Positions 44,135-55,764 are shown, counted from the stretch's first letter. The stretch is DNA of 64,000 nt from Eutreptiella sp. 'Long Island Sound 2002' (GCA_964036045.1 OZ038385.1:33735129-33799128), one strand, 5' to 3'. Made by a program: numbers and translations. Notes: generated from the letters alone by a model not told the origin.

Positions 44135-45090
44135 ACCTAACGAAACATGCACAGAGATTCCCCACAGTGGCCCTTTGAAATAATGGGAATTCCACTTGCC
44201 AAATCCAAACAGCGATTGCTTTCCAAAATTTTGGAAAGGTTTTGTGGATTTTGGTAAGCGGAGAGGCCTGACCTTAGCACCCTTCATCAAACGCGGCGCT
44301 CGCTCTGCCTGGCTGCGACCAGGCACAGAGCGAGGTGCACGTGTAGGTGCAGGTGCAAGTGCAAGTGCACGTGCACATGCACGTTTGAGGACTTTAGGCT
44401 CGGGAGCTGCGGAGGGTTTTTAGTGGCATTGATGCACAATAGTTGCATGGACATGCAACAACCGTGCCGTGACCAATTCCCCTCTGGACAAAGCGGCAAT
44501 TTCTGCTCGCCCTGTTGCACCAAGGGCTCGCAGTCTATTAGTATATTGTGTACACTGCAGCTCAGGCAGCGGTGCACTTAGGTCTGCAGTCAAAGGTGGC
44601 ATGGCCTCTGCAGCACGTGCAGCAGATTTGGATGCCTGTCTTTGAGTACGAGTTGCCTGGGAACGTGGGAGGCCTCCACGTCAATACAATTATCATCGTC
44701 TTCCAACCCAATTACCAATTCCCCCTCGGGAACAACTACAATTTCCAAACCTCCCATGCCGTTCCCTTGATTTGGAACAACAAATCCCACAACCCATTGC
44801 CCTGCCCTACCTTGCCCTACCCTAACATCCCAGTGTAAACCCAAGTACCCTCCGCCCCCCTTGCGCAAGCACCGGCCAGGTCTGGAAAACGACGGGCACA
44901 CCAGGTCCTGGTGCTTAGACGAGGTGGTGCTTGCGCACGACACGCGGCACGAAAAAAACGTATGTGAGCGAAAACCTGCCCATACCTCACCCTGGGCACA
45001 ATTGTCGTAACAAGGCACTCGAACACAATGTGTAGCATTTTTCAGCAAATTCTGGAAATCCTCACTGCCCATCAGGGGCATCGGGAAGAA
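44135..45090. other. Segment between opposed decamer arrays
   Basis: The sequence holds a GTGCAGGTGCAAGT-type run at about 44337-44385 and no ORF with a clear domain. A 315-codon minus-strand frame (45537-44590) crosses the segment and both right-hand arrays; its repeated HYSPLFPIIP residues come from the decamer. The rest of that frame is of unknown origin. Confidence 0.4.
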
Positions 45091-45185
45091 TGGAAAATAA
45101 TGGGGAATAAGGGGAGAATAGTGGGGAATAATGGGAGAACAATGGGAACAATGGGAGGAGAACAATGGGGAATAGTGAGGGAGGG
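45091..45185 (+). repeat. AATGGGGAAT decamer array, first right-hand block
   Basis: These are tandem copies of ATAATGGGGA with variants, in the opposite orientation to the array at 44031-44134. Confidence 0.85.
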
Positions 45186-45279
45186 GGATTCTGACATCCA
45201 TCCGTTCTGCAGAATTGTCGGACAACACAGATTTTCGTGTGCACAATGGTACTTTGTATGTTCGTGTCTCATACTTGTA

Positions 45280-45434
45280 TGAATAATGGGGAATAGTGGG
45301 GGGGATAATGGATGGTGAATAATGGGGGATAATGGGGAATCTTGGGGAACAATGGGATAATAATGGGAGAATAATGGGGAATAGTGGGGAATAGTGGAGG
45401 ATAATGGGGAGTAATGGGGAATAATGGGATAATA
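45280..45434 (+). repeat. AATGGGGAAT decamer array, second right-hand block
   Basis: About fifteen copies of the 10-bp unit run in the same orientation as 45091-45185, separated from it by 95 bp of unrelated sequence. Confidence 0.85.
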
Positions 45435-47129
45435 CCGGATAGGATGGCGGGTTGTCCACTTGGAGTGACACCGGCTGCAGCAGCACTAGCAGAAGCAAAA
45501 ACAGAGGTAGCCATAGCACGGTGATGTGCAGGGACACATTTCAAGGCATCTTGCGCGGTAGCCCACCTCCACGACCTGTGCTAGCAGCACCGAGACCAAT
45601 CACATCAGGTGAAACAGTTTGGACCGCCTACTGCTTCATCAATTTAGCCACTTGTGACTGTGCGACCGACTCGTGTGAAAGGAAGGTGCCTTTGATTTTG
45701 GAGAATGCCGAGGCCTGTACGGTCACCCTAACACGTACAACCGGGGACAAGGTGCCTAGTGAGGTGGTGAAGATGCACCGCAACAGCACTTTTGATGTCA
45801 TTTATAAAAGTTGGTGACGTGAGGTATTGCATGCGTGAATCCCCAGAATGTTTGTTGTCGTATACCTCATGTTCGATATTGGTTTTTCAGATTGTCACCA
45901 TGAAGTTTTTTTTTTTAGCCCACAAAAAGACACATCTCTGCGAGACGGGTGACAAAAAGTGGATCAAAATATTGGAGGCTAGCAATGTTTCAATGGGAGA
46001 CTTGTGTGTGGAAAAACCAATTTCCCATTAGATTGACTACTGCACGGCAGGTGACAAAAAGTATACGGGTGGGAATTGAACCACTGCGAATTGGTTTGTC
46101 ACACTGGGCATATACCTAGAGTGTTGACTACATCTGGTAGACTTGACTACATCTGGTGGACTATTGCTGAAGGACCATGTGTAGACTGGGGGATGAAAAT
46201 TTTTTGACAATTGAGACATATTTGGGCTTTCCACATGACTCTAACTACATAGCAACCAACAGGAAGCTGTGTTTGGGCTCGCAAATAATAGTGTCCATCC
46301 AAAGACCCCGAGGAAACAACGGCGTCCCTCTCGGACCTCCAAGAAACGACAACATTAGAGACCTTCAAGAATTAACAGTTGGAGACCTTCAAGAATCAAC
46401 AGAATCTATCCAAAGTCATCCAAGGATTAACAGACTACCACGGAAAATCACGGAACATCATAGACCAGGATCCAAAATGAATTGCACACATTGAGTCATC
46501 ACTCTCAACAATTTGTGGCTCCACAAGACGACATGCAACGCCACCATTGCAATGCATAGCAACATGGCAGCCTGAGACAACCTTTTCTCTGTTGTTTGGC
46601 CATTCTTCCCATTAATCAGGCCGCAAACTACATGTGTGTTCATTGGATCGGATGCAACCGTGATGAGGAACCACAATTCAGCGGCAATAACACGATGCAA
46701 TTTCCCTCATTTGACTGAAACTTGCACTGGGATTCAGAGGCCGGTCGCGGTTCAACGCAAACAGGGGTTACAAATCAACACCCTATCTCGGAGATTCTAT
46801 TCATCTACCGGGCAAACTTTTGAACTTTGCGCCACCGTCAGTTTTGCGCACAATCCTTGCCAATATTTTTTTGCAATTCCTATCAGTCCATTACTACATA
46901 TGCGAATTGATGTTAATCACATGGACTCTGGGATTGCAGTCCATTCCTACACAGGCACACAAACGTGTATCGGGCACACAAATGTGTATCAATTGGACTC
47001 CGGGATTCCAGTCCAGTTCCCGATGCTCTGGATCTCAGTTCCAAGCAATCATAGATAGAATTTGGCAATCCAATCACGGACGGGTGAGAATCCTTGCCCC
47101 GTGCATGTGCTGTGCAAGAACACCTTCTT
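45435..47129. other. No gene recognised; 121-codon plus-strand ORF
   Basis: The frame 45452-45817 has ordinary composition and eight Cys but no domain I know. A short direct repeat built on ACCTTCAAGAATTAACAG occurs at 46361-46410. Nothing else stands out. Confidence 0.3.
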
Positions 47130-47500
47130 GGGGTCCCCAAGGAGGTAGGGGTTAAATATCCACTTTGATCCCCCCCCCCCCTTGTGGGGTGCCGAAGATG
47201 GCAAGGGTTACTTAGCCACTTTGATTCTTCTCCCCATTGTTGGGATTTCCGAGACAATAATGGTTATGTTGCCATTTTGGTTTCTTTACCTTGCTTGGGA
47301 ATTTGTGAGAGGGCGATCTGTGGCACGGGGTTACATTGCCATTTCAAGATCCTTCCTTCACTTTCAGGTTCCCAAGGTGGTATGGCTACGTAGCCACTTC
47401 AATTTCTGTTCCCCGTTGTGGTCCCCAAGATAGCAAGGGTTTCTGCGGCCACTTTGATTCCTTCTTTCCCCAAAGCGGCAATGGTTATGTAGCCTTTTTT
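47130..47500 (+). repeat. Second locus of the GTAGCCA satellite family, diverged
   Basis: Degenerate units of about 55 to 65 bp carry (A/G)GCAAGGGTTA(C/T)(T/G)TAGCCA(C/T)TTTGATT followed by CCCC..GGGG(T/A)CCCC. They share the core with the intronic array at 33520-36275. The locus ends in two G runs at about 47513-47527 and 47558-47571. Confidence 0.75.
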
Positions 47501-47872
47501 TGTTTCTTCGGAGGGGGGGGGGGGGGGCACACGGCAGACGAAATTTCAACCCAATAGGGGGGGGGGGGGGGCAAGTGTTGCATTCGATAAAAAACCCCAA
47601 GTTGTAAAAGTGCCCGGTTTTAGGGGTATGTCCGGGACCATTGTTGGGGTTGAAAAAATGCATGTTTGTGGCGCACAATTAATCGTCCCCAAGTGATTGC
47701 GGCATTGGAAGTCCTTGTGGAGGGTTCATTAAACAGGGTAACTCTCCCTAAGCTTGGAAGCTTAGAGTGGCCACTGCAGCTGTGCCGCAATCCGCAGGTC
47801 CCCCTATTTGGGCAGTACACTCTTTTTTTTTTTTGAGGCTGTACTGCCCAAATAGGGGCCCCCGGGGGCGCC

Positions 47873-48235
47873 GTCCACAGTGCGCGTCTTGCTCATACGT
47901 TGTTCGTTTGTTTAGCATGCTGGTTCTAGTTGGGCATGGGTCTGGGATGTGTGGTTAGATACGCGGTCAATGGGGACATGGTCTGTGGGAGTTCTTGGAC
48001 AGTGCGTCCACACTGTGCGTCTTGGTCATACGTTGTTCGTTTGCTGGTTCTAGCTCAGAGTGGGTGTGGGGTGTGTGGTTAGACACATGGTCAATGGGAA
48101 TATGTTCTCGCCGCACATCTGAAAAATATTTGTTCACACGTTGCTTTGTTGTGCACAATGTTGGTGCTCTTAGGGAGTGTGACCGGGCTTTGTGGTCACA
48201 CACATGCCCCGTGGGAGCTCCTGGACAAGGCGAGC
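47873..48235 (+). repeat. Three diverged copies of a ~130-bp tandem repeat
   Basis: GTCCACA..GTGCG(C)GTCTTG(C/G)TCATACGTTGTTCG occurs at 47873 and 48004. A more diverged copy starts near 48128 and ends with GTGGGAGCTCCTGGAC, which matches GTGGGAGTTCTTGGAC at about 47986. Confidence 0.65.
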
Positions 48236-48444
48236 ATTCCTGTTAAACCCCTTTTCCCCACTCTGGTTTCGGATTTCACAAGTCCTTCTAATTCTCACGA
48301 ATGTTTGACATGCGCGCATCTGCCTCCTGCTTGCCTTCCATGAACCTCTTGGCGCATGGCGAAAGCGCTACATCACAAGTAAAAAGTTGCAGTTCCCCTA
48401 TGGCAAGGTCCTGCCCATAGTGCAGGGCCCCAAAAGCAAGGCGT

Positions 48445-49072
48445 TTGACATCCACCGCTCGGGTGTTCAACAGATGGATTAGGTGCGGTACGGCAAGGTC
48501 GTGCCGGAGTTCTTTTAGGGTAGTTTTGGCTCAGATATTTCCGCTCATCCGCGTAGATAAACATCCAGAGCTGATTGGGGCTGTTTGGCTCGCATCTACA
48601 TTGGGGGCAGTTGGCGCAACCATTGTAGCAAAGCTCATGCCCACTCTCATTGTGCCAGACCTCGATGAGGGCTCCATAGGTGCTGCATTGGAGATGGACC
48701 TTGACGCTCTCATTCCCCTTGGCGAGCGCAAGTGTCCCGGGGTGCTTCCTAGGTAGGCCCCCACATTGTAGCAGCTACGGCGGATGTACCCCGTCATGCG
48801 GGGCAACTATGAGAAGCAGCCCTGGGAGATCTTCGACCGCCGAGGGTTATTTGCCTTGGATTACCGCATGGATGGTCGTTGGGATGACATATCAGGCCCC
48901 TAACAGGCAGCCCATTTCTAGCGCAATGGCGTTTTTTTGTAAGTTCAACATGCGGGCAACATGCAAGCAAGGTGTGCAAGCTCTGCCTGTTAAATGCCCC
49001 GTCCAAGTGTGCGGCTGGCAATGGCGGTACAACATGCGCCGCCACTGTGAGCAGCACCACCCAACCCTCTAG
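48445..49072 (+). pseudogene. Decayed ORF with a C2H2-like zinc finger at its end
   Basis: Three coding-like pieces follow each other in different frames: about 48540-48756, 48783-48903 (reading YPVMRGNYEKQPWEIFDRR and on to a stop) and 48925-49072. The last piece has CPVQVCGWQWRYNMRRHCEQHHP, which fits a C2H2 finger with CX4C and HX4H spacing. Frame changes and stops between the pieces indicate decay, or introns I cannot place. The family is unknown; a DNA transposon protein is possible. Confidence 0.4.
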
Positions 49073-49290
49073 GTCTTAGACGGCCCAAGTTGCCCACCCC
49101 GGTAAATTGGCCCAAACACCCAAAAAGGGCCATTTCGGCCGGTGGGAAACTTCATAGCCTGTTTTTTAGTCATTCAGACGCGTACCTGAATTTGACTGCT
49201 TGACAGTCTGTTTTTGTGGTTCTCATATCCACGCACACAAACCCAGGTGACTGCGCATGGTCAATTTTCACGCTTCAGTGAACAACTTTT

Positions 49291-49603
49291 GCTTTGTGCT
49301 GTGTTGTCTTTGTCCACCTATGTACCCTTCTCTTGGAATTTCGAAAAGTGTCTAGAACCTGACACTCTTTGAAATTCCACCCCTGTCAAACCCAATTTTT
49401 GAGGTCGCAGTGTCTGGTTCCAGACAAACTAAACAATTTACACCCTTTCGGGGGGGGGTCACCAGTGTCTTGCTTTGTGCTGTGTTGTCTTTGTCCACCT
49501 ATGTACCCTTCTCTTGGAATTTGGAAAAGTGTCTAGAACCTGACACTCTTTGAAATTCCACCCCAGTCAAACCCAGTTTTTGAGGTCGCAGTGTTTGGTT
49601 TCA
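49291..49603 (+). repeat. Direct repeat with 181-bp period, two copies
   Basis: GCTTTGTGCTGTGTTGTC and about 130 following bases at 49291-49422 recur at 49472-49603 with few changes. The copies are separated by a short spacer with a G run at 49450-49458. Confidence 0.85.
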
Positions 49604-50687
49604 CACACTCTCCACCAATTGTCTGGTCACTGAGCAGGTTTGGTTCGTTGTTGTTCACCGTTTTATTTAGTCTGGTTCTGTTCCACTGTTGATGAGCCAG
49701 GTGAACAGTGCTGCAACAGATCCCTTTGGTCTCCTGCGTGAAGCCAGGAGCAGCAGCAGCTGATGGGCAGCAGGACCTCCTGGTCTTCAGTATGGTCACC
49801 AATTTTTAGTTGACCATCTTTTCCCTTCGGTGTGTCACCACGTTTCCGCTTGGACTTGGCTGGGGCATCGTCCACGGCACTGAATTGGGATGCCAGATCA
49901 ATTGAGGGGTCTGCAGAGGGTTCACTGCTACCTTGCGTAAGGTCACACATGTTGGAACCAACTGGGCGCAAGACGCAAAATGACACAAGGGCGGGCCGTT
50001 GGGCAATGTGATTTCAACTTTCCAGGCTTGCCGACGTAAGCATACCGTTTCCACACTCAGACCACATCATGTTCAATACAAAGGGGTGTAAAAAACACAG
50101 TGTGTCTGGTTTCAGACACAACGGTTTGCTTTTGGAGTGTGCAACCGGTGCGAAACAAAATGTTGTCTGGTTCTAGACAAGCATGTAATGTTCTGGCATT
50201 TGACAGGCCATAAACAGCCAGTGTCTGTTTCTAGACACATATGCAGTATAATTCCGACTTAGCAGGCTACCCAATGTGATTCTAGCGTTTCCAGAAACAG
50301 ACCAGATGACCTTGAAGACAATGGAGGGCACAAAACACAGTCTGTTTGGTTCCGGACACAACAGCTTGCCTTCAGGATATGAAATGGGTGCAAAACCATT
50401 AATTGTCTGGTTCGAGACGGGCATGTACTTTTACGGGCACTGGATGGGGCACAAACAGTTGGTGTCTGGTTCCAGACACACATGCATGCAGTGTTTATTC
50501 TGCTGGCTTCATGCGACTGACAGTCCTTTGTCACTTTTTTATGACATTTTGTTGCGGACCACAGTTCCTTTTGTGGAATACAGTAATTTTTCACCAGGTT
50601 ACTCGTCTTGTGTCTGGAACCAGACAACTTTTTGTGATTACTGTCCCTGTGCAGCAGGTTTTGGTAAGATCTGTCTGTTTCCAGACA
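49348..50687. repeat. Cluster of TGTCTGG..CAGACA hairpins
   Basis: At least nine short inverted repeats of the form TGTCTGGTTCCAGACA are spread over 1.3 kb. Clear examples are at 49411-49426, 50101-50120, 50163-50180, 50221-50238, 50462-50479, 50611-50626 and 50672-50687; imperfect ones are at 49348-49365, 50343-50360 and 50404-50420. Several sit in a loose repeat of about 60 bp with GCACAAACAG or GCAAAACC between hairpins. Confidence 0.8.
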
Positions 50688-50689
50688 AA

Positions 50690-51270
50690 CTTCAGTATTT
50701 CGCTGTCTGCAGAACAAAAGTTGAGTAACATCGTACGCGTCGACGAGTAGTGCCTCCGCTGGTGCAGTGATATTGAAGCGTGCATAGACAGACATGCATT
50801 CCGTGGGGTTCCTCCTCAGAATTTGACTATTTTTCCCATATTTTACAGGACCCAGCCTCAAGTTGGTGTTGTGCGCAAAGTGCCAAAAACGTATATGGGG
50901 GTAGTCAAAACCCAGGGGAAACAGGCGCGCGCTGCTTGTTGCTAAAATTTCACCCGTGTAGAACGCGTTTTTGATGACCGTCATTTTGTGACATTTTTGT
51001 CGGGGGTCCATTTTGGGGGGGGGGGGGGCAACTTGGGCCGTCTAAGTAGGTGACCGACGAGCGCACGGTGCAATGGGACTGGGGCCCGGAGGAGATTATA
51101 GTCCCAGGGCTCCTTGCACGCCCCACACCTACGGCCGCGGTTTGGTTCGTTGCCGCCATGAACCTCTCAATCAGCTCCCCGGCCGCAGCGGCCCCAATTC
51201 GGGTCGTTGCTCCGTGCGCAAGCCCCCCAACAGCCAGCCTGGACCTCAGCGAGACGTTTGAACTTAGACA
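50690..51270. other. No gene recognised
   Basis: The stretch carries a G run at 51016-51028 and a GC-rich part (51050-51250) with open frames on both strands but no domain. Confidence 0.35.
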
Positions 51271-51805
51271 AAACCCATGCACAGGTGAGGGCATTATGTG
51301 TACACGAGGGGACGCCACAGCCCATGCAAAAGGAGTTGGGTCCATCGGGGACGGGCACTCGGAGAACCAGGAGGCACAAGTTTGACCCCTTGGGGGGTTA
51401 TTGGCCATTTTTGCCCATACTGCGCCTAGTTGGCTAGAATGAAAACCCCTGCATTGCTACCTGATGGCATTTGACGTGCCATGCTCTGCCAACGGGAAAC
51501 CCATGCACAGGTGAGGGCATTATGTGTACACTAGGGGACGCCACAGCCCATGCAAAAGGAGTTGGGTCCATCGGGGACGGGCACTCGGAGAACCAGGAGG
51601 CACAAGTTGGACCCCTTGGGGGGTTATTGGCCATTTTTGCCCATACTGCGCCTAGTCGGCTAGAATGAAAACCCCTGCACTGCTACCTGATGGCATTTGA
51701 CGTGCCATGCTCTGCCAACGGGAAACCCATGCACAGGTGAGGGCATTATGTGTACACTAGGGGACGCCACAGCCCATGCAAAAGGAGTTGGGTCCATCGG
51801 GGACG
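51271..51805 (+). repeat. 226-bp tandem repeat, about 2.4 copies
   Basis: AAACCCATGCACAGGTGAGG starts units at 51271, 51497 and 51723, giving an exact 226-bp period. The third copy is cut at about 51805, where LTR-type sequence begins. The first copy differs slightly (CACGAGGGG for CACTAGGGG). Confidence 0.9.
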
Positions 51806-51884
51806 TGTCGGCTTCGGTACCTCCGTTGGTGCTGCCTATGCTGGTTGCTTTGGTGCCTTCTTTGTTGCTGCCTTTGCTAGCTCC

Positions 51885-52175
51885 GGCCTATCCACGGGTC
51901 ACACTGGGGCGGACGCGCAAGCAAGCAGGCCAGCAAAGCACTGCGCTTTCAGGGCATCCTCATAGAACAAAGCGTTCTAGGATCCTTGCCACTCTGCTAC
52001 AAAACGAAAGTATGTACAACACATCAGAGTATGTACACACAGGTGGGTTAAGCCACTGACTGGGGTAAGGGCGCCTCATGGCAATAGACACTCAGTTCCA
52101 AACCATATCCCAACCCCAGGTCCCACCTCCCTAGTGGCACGCAGGTACGGGGGCTCAAACACAACCCACGGACCT
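51885..52175 (-). mobile_element. Diverged LTR end of the same retrotransposon family, reversed
   Basis: Read on the minus strand, this matches the last 300 bp of the inner element's LTR (about 4825-5120) in order: GGTTGTGTTTGAGCCCCCG, GGGATATG, ACTGAGTGTCTAT, CCCTTACCCCAGTC, TGATGTGTTG, TACATACTTTCGTT, GCAGAGTGGCAAGGAT and ACGCTTTGT. Many substitutions and small indels separate them, so this is an older relative. Homology is lost on both sides. Confidence 0.8.
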
Positions 52176-52183
52176 GGCCAGAA

Positions 52184-53750
52184 ATGACCCTAGAACCCTA
52201 CCAAGGGAGGAGCGTTCCGACCAGGCAGTGGAGAGCCTCGTACAGGCAGGCGTATTGTCATGCCGCAGAGGCTGTGGGAGGCAAGGTGACGGAAGATGGT
52301 CGGCCGGTGAGCTTCCATGTCACAACAACGAGGGAAAGAAGGACGTTGGAGGCCGCACCAATGGCGTATTTTTTTCACTCTTGGAAGCATGGAGGTGACC
52401 TGGGATCCCAGCGGTTTTATACCAGTGAGTCAATGGCTGGAGCAGCAGGGGCCTGCAACAGAGGCAGAGGCAAAGGTAGAGCGACCAGAGAAGGGGCATA
52501 CCGCGGACGAGCCACAAGCGGAGGCACAGTGACCAGAGGAGGGACATGCCGCGGAGTAGCCAGAAGCAGAGAGGGCAACGCAAGCGTCCCCAAAATCGAC
52601 GCAAAAGCTTTGGAGCGCACCACGGCCCCCATAAGATGGGCCCCCGAGCCACGAAGGCAAGCGCGAGCCCGCCTTTAAGAAGGCGCGCCACACATCCTCG
52701 GGCGCGCCATTGGTGTCGAAGTCAGACACGGAGGAGTCGGAGTCGGAGTCGGAGGTCGGCGGAATTGCCAGCCGAGTACGAGAATCTAGGCCATACTATG
52801 AGCATGTTTCCCCACAAGCCGAGAGCGAATGAAGAACGAGAGATAAAGAGCAAGCGCAGAGACTCATTGAAGAAATGCATAGAGAGGACCGGAAGCTCTT
52901 CAATAAGCTGATGCGCAGGCACAAGAAGCAAAATTCGGTCAGGGACGAGGAGACGTGGATGCCGCGGATTTGGGATTTAGAGTAACAGCACACTGAGACC
53001 CCGGGGACCAGATGGACGGAGCACGTGTCCGCTGTGCGCGCCCCGTCCGGAGTGCAGCACAACAGGCAGGTCCAGACTGCCAACAATGCCGTGAAGGACT
53101 ACACCGAGCAGAGGAAGCTGCTGCGCCTGCTGAGAGGGGCGATGAAGCGGGCAGGCCGGCTGCCTGCAGGGCGCACCGGCCGCATGCTTGATTTTCCGGT
53201 GGCGCACTACAGCCCACGCGATGAAGGGCCCCTGCGCCCTTCCCGGCGATGCCACTCATTCGTGGTGGCTGTGGACCAGGAGGGTGATGAGGCATGGATC
53301 GTCGATCTGCTACTCCTGCAGCCGGCGCAGGAAGTAGCGGCCAGCTTTTAGCGCAAAGGCTTTATCATGCACTCCGTGGAGAAGGCGTGGTCACAGAAAG
53401 TGGCATAGCAGCAGAACTGCGCATACCTGGCAATCAAAGCCGCCAGCTCCTTCATGTACAGCCCCACAGACGATTGGAAGATTCCCAAACCCGGCGACCT
53501 CTTCGACAAGAACAAGTTCGTGACGGAGCAGCACAGGGAAGAACTGCGTTCCACTCTAGAATGGCTGCAGGAATGGTGCCAAATCAAAGTGAAGCCCCAA
53601 TCGAGGACACGTGGGCAGTACATCCCCAAGCGCCACCAGATCGTCACCACTGCCGAGGCGACCCTACAAGAGGGACTGCAGCGCTCAGCAAGGAGGCGAT
53701 GCCGGCGGCTGTGGCGAGGCGCAGTGGCGGCCGGCCCTGACCCGTTGTGA
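52184..53750 (+). pseudogene. Decayed transposon-like ORFs, unidentified
   Basis: Coding-like pieces succeed one another: 52184-52678 with Arg/Gly-rich end, an acidic Ser/Glu stretch (SDTEESESESE) near 52720, a helical charged run (IEEMHREDRKLFNKLMRRHKKQ) near 52860-52935, and a frame from 53025 to 53750 broken only by TAG at 53349 and another near 53406. The charged and Ser/Glu-rich composition resembles gag-like proteins of retroelements, and the block touches an LTR fragment, but no RT, integrase or recombinase motif is visible. A 457-codon minus-strand frame over 53348-54721 is judged a shadow. Confidence 0.4.
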
Positions 53751-55250
53751 GGCCAACGGACACTGACATCGAATTGAGGGGCTGCAGTACCTCCTGGGCG
53801 CAAGAGCTCTTTGGATTGGTGCACCCAAGTCGCAAGTGGAGCAGGAGCCGCAAGCAATAGCCCGTGCGGAAGAGCTAGTGGGTGGTGCTGCTCGTGACTA
53901 AGATGGAAAGTGATGCAGCCCTGTACATGAGGCCACTTGGGCAACCAAGGAGAAGCGCCCCCGAACAGGGCAAGCAAGAAGCAAAGCAAGAGACCAAGCA
54001 AGCAAGGGACAGAAGAGAAAGGAGGAGGAAGAAGAGGAACCAGCACAAAAAAGTACAAAGCGCCGGAGAGGAAGAGGAGGAAAAAGATAAGAAGAGAGCG
54101 GAGAGATGAGAAAAGGGGACCTAGATGGGGGACATGGACAGTGGTCAGCGCACCACGGCACTGGTGGCTGCTCTGTGGCGTGCGCTGTGGATGTGGCGTT
54201 GGTTTGTGCAGCCCGCCATTGTCTGGTTCGGGGGGGCCAAGCCGCGCGGACCCCCACACCGGCGGCCCCCTCCACTGCTCGCACACTTTGGTGGAGGTGG
54301 CAAGCCTGCCAGTGTGTGGTGGTGGGACCACGGTCAATGTCGGGGAAGCGACGTGCGCCATGGGGTGGCCCCTGTGTTGTGGCAGCGGGACCAAGAGGGG
54401 GAGGATGGGGTGCAGATGAGACCCGGAGGGGGCATGGGAGCCAGTGAAGCAAAAGAAGGGGGAAAAGAGGCAGAAGCAAGCAAGGGTGGGAGTGGGCTGT
54501 TGATGGGCAGAGGGTGATGCAAGGGTGATGCAGGGGCGACGCATGTGCGATGCAAGGGCGCCGCATCGGATCAGCAGGTGACCTGAGGTGGTCAGGGAGG
54601 AGGAAAACAATGCGCCTGTGGAGTGTGACCAACTACTGTGCAGGACAAGGCCGGCTAACCAGGACAAGGTACAAGCAAGGAGGCAAACAGGCCAAGTGAC
54701 CTCGACCGTGACCCACAACAAGGAGGGAAGGAGGCGAGATGGGTGGCAAGGAGAAGGGGAGGCAGCAGGGAAGGGGGCAGGATGGGAGGGGGCAGGCCCA
54801 CCGCCAAGGACAGGGGTAGAGGGCGGAGAAGAGGGTGGTGGACAGAGGGACTAGAGGGAAGGGGGTAGGGGGAATGGCGGCGGGCGGGGGGGTTGGGAAC
54901 CCGGCGCTCCGTGAGTCGGCCCCACGATCGGGGGCATGTGATTGGCCACGCGTGGCCATGGTAGCCGGGGCAACCTCCGCAGAAATTCGCATGAGCGGTG
55001 GCAATATACCACAGCCAAAGTGTGCTCCGGAATGTGATCCACGAGTCCTTTGATTGGGGTCTTGGGAACGGTGCTGGCGCCTGTAGGACTGCTCACCAAG
55101 GGCAGCATTGGGCACTAGTGCAGCTGCACAGTGGTCTCTCATGCGGCCATGCTCAACTTGAGGGTCTGCGGTCTATGATCTCCACAAAATCTTGATACCG
55201 GCAGAAAAATTCGTTGCAGAAAGCAATTTTGTCCCGGCCACCTTCTGTGT
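53751..55250. other. Purine-rich, GC-rich tract without recognised gene
   Basis: The plus strand is strongly purine-rich (GGAGGAAGAAGAGG and AAGCAAGCAAG runs), which opens long minus-strand frames. A GCAAGGGTGATGCAGGGGCGACGCATG-type short repeat lies at 54516-54562. TGATTGGCCACGC..GCCATGGTAGCCGGGGCA at about 54938-54972 recurs at 55482-55516. Confidence 0.45.
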
Positions 55251-55764
55251 GATCTTTTGTTACGCTTCTTCACGGGTACATCTGTGACCATTTACATTGA
55301 AATGTACCCTGCAGCACAACCCGGAGTTGCTGGCATCCACTGTTGCGATAAGGGCTTGTTGCTTAATTTGTGCCTGCGACGTATGTAATTGCGTGTCCTC
55401 CAACCCTGCACGGAACGGGGTACTTGGGGGCTGGGTGGGGGGGGCGGTGCTCCGTGATTTGGCCCCGGGATTGGGGGCCATGTGATTGGCCACGCCTTGC
55501 CATGGTAGCCGGGGCAGCCTCCATAGAAATTGTGTCGAGGCGGCAGAGTAGCGGGGGGGGGGGGGCAAAAGGGGGGGGGCAAAAGGGGGGGGGTTGAGGA
55601 AGTGTCTGCGGGGCAAGGGGGGATAGTGGGGGGTTAGGGTAGAAAAAGTCCCCCGCGGGTAGAAATTATTGTATACGGGATTGGGGGGGGACACGTGTCG
55701 CGGTTGAAAAAAAAATTCACATCCTAGGGGAATTTTTTTCCACCCTCCACCTGGTTTCTTCCCC
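55251..55764. other. G-run-rich stretch
   Basis: Several G runs occur at 55437, 55553-55564, 55570-55578 and 55584-55593, followed by TAGTGGGGGGTTAGGG. No gene is seen. Confidence 0.5.

Noticed and set aside
44590-45537. 315-codon minus-strand ORF with HYSPLFPIIP repeats
   Set aside because: The repeated part is translated decamer array. The remainder is unsupported, so it is described with the repeat instead of as a gene.
51271-51805. CRISPR-like array
   Set aside because: The 226-bp units are contiguous, without short repeats and unique spacers, and the context is eukaryotic.
53348-54721. 457-codon minus-strand ORF
   Set aside because: It arises from a purine-rich plus strand that avoids stops on the other strand. 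Its Leu/Pro/Cys-rich product shows no domain.
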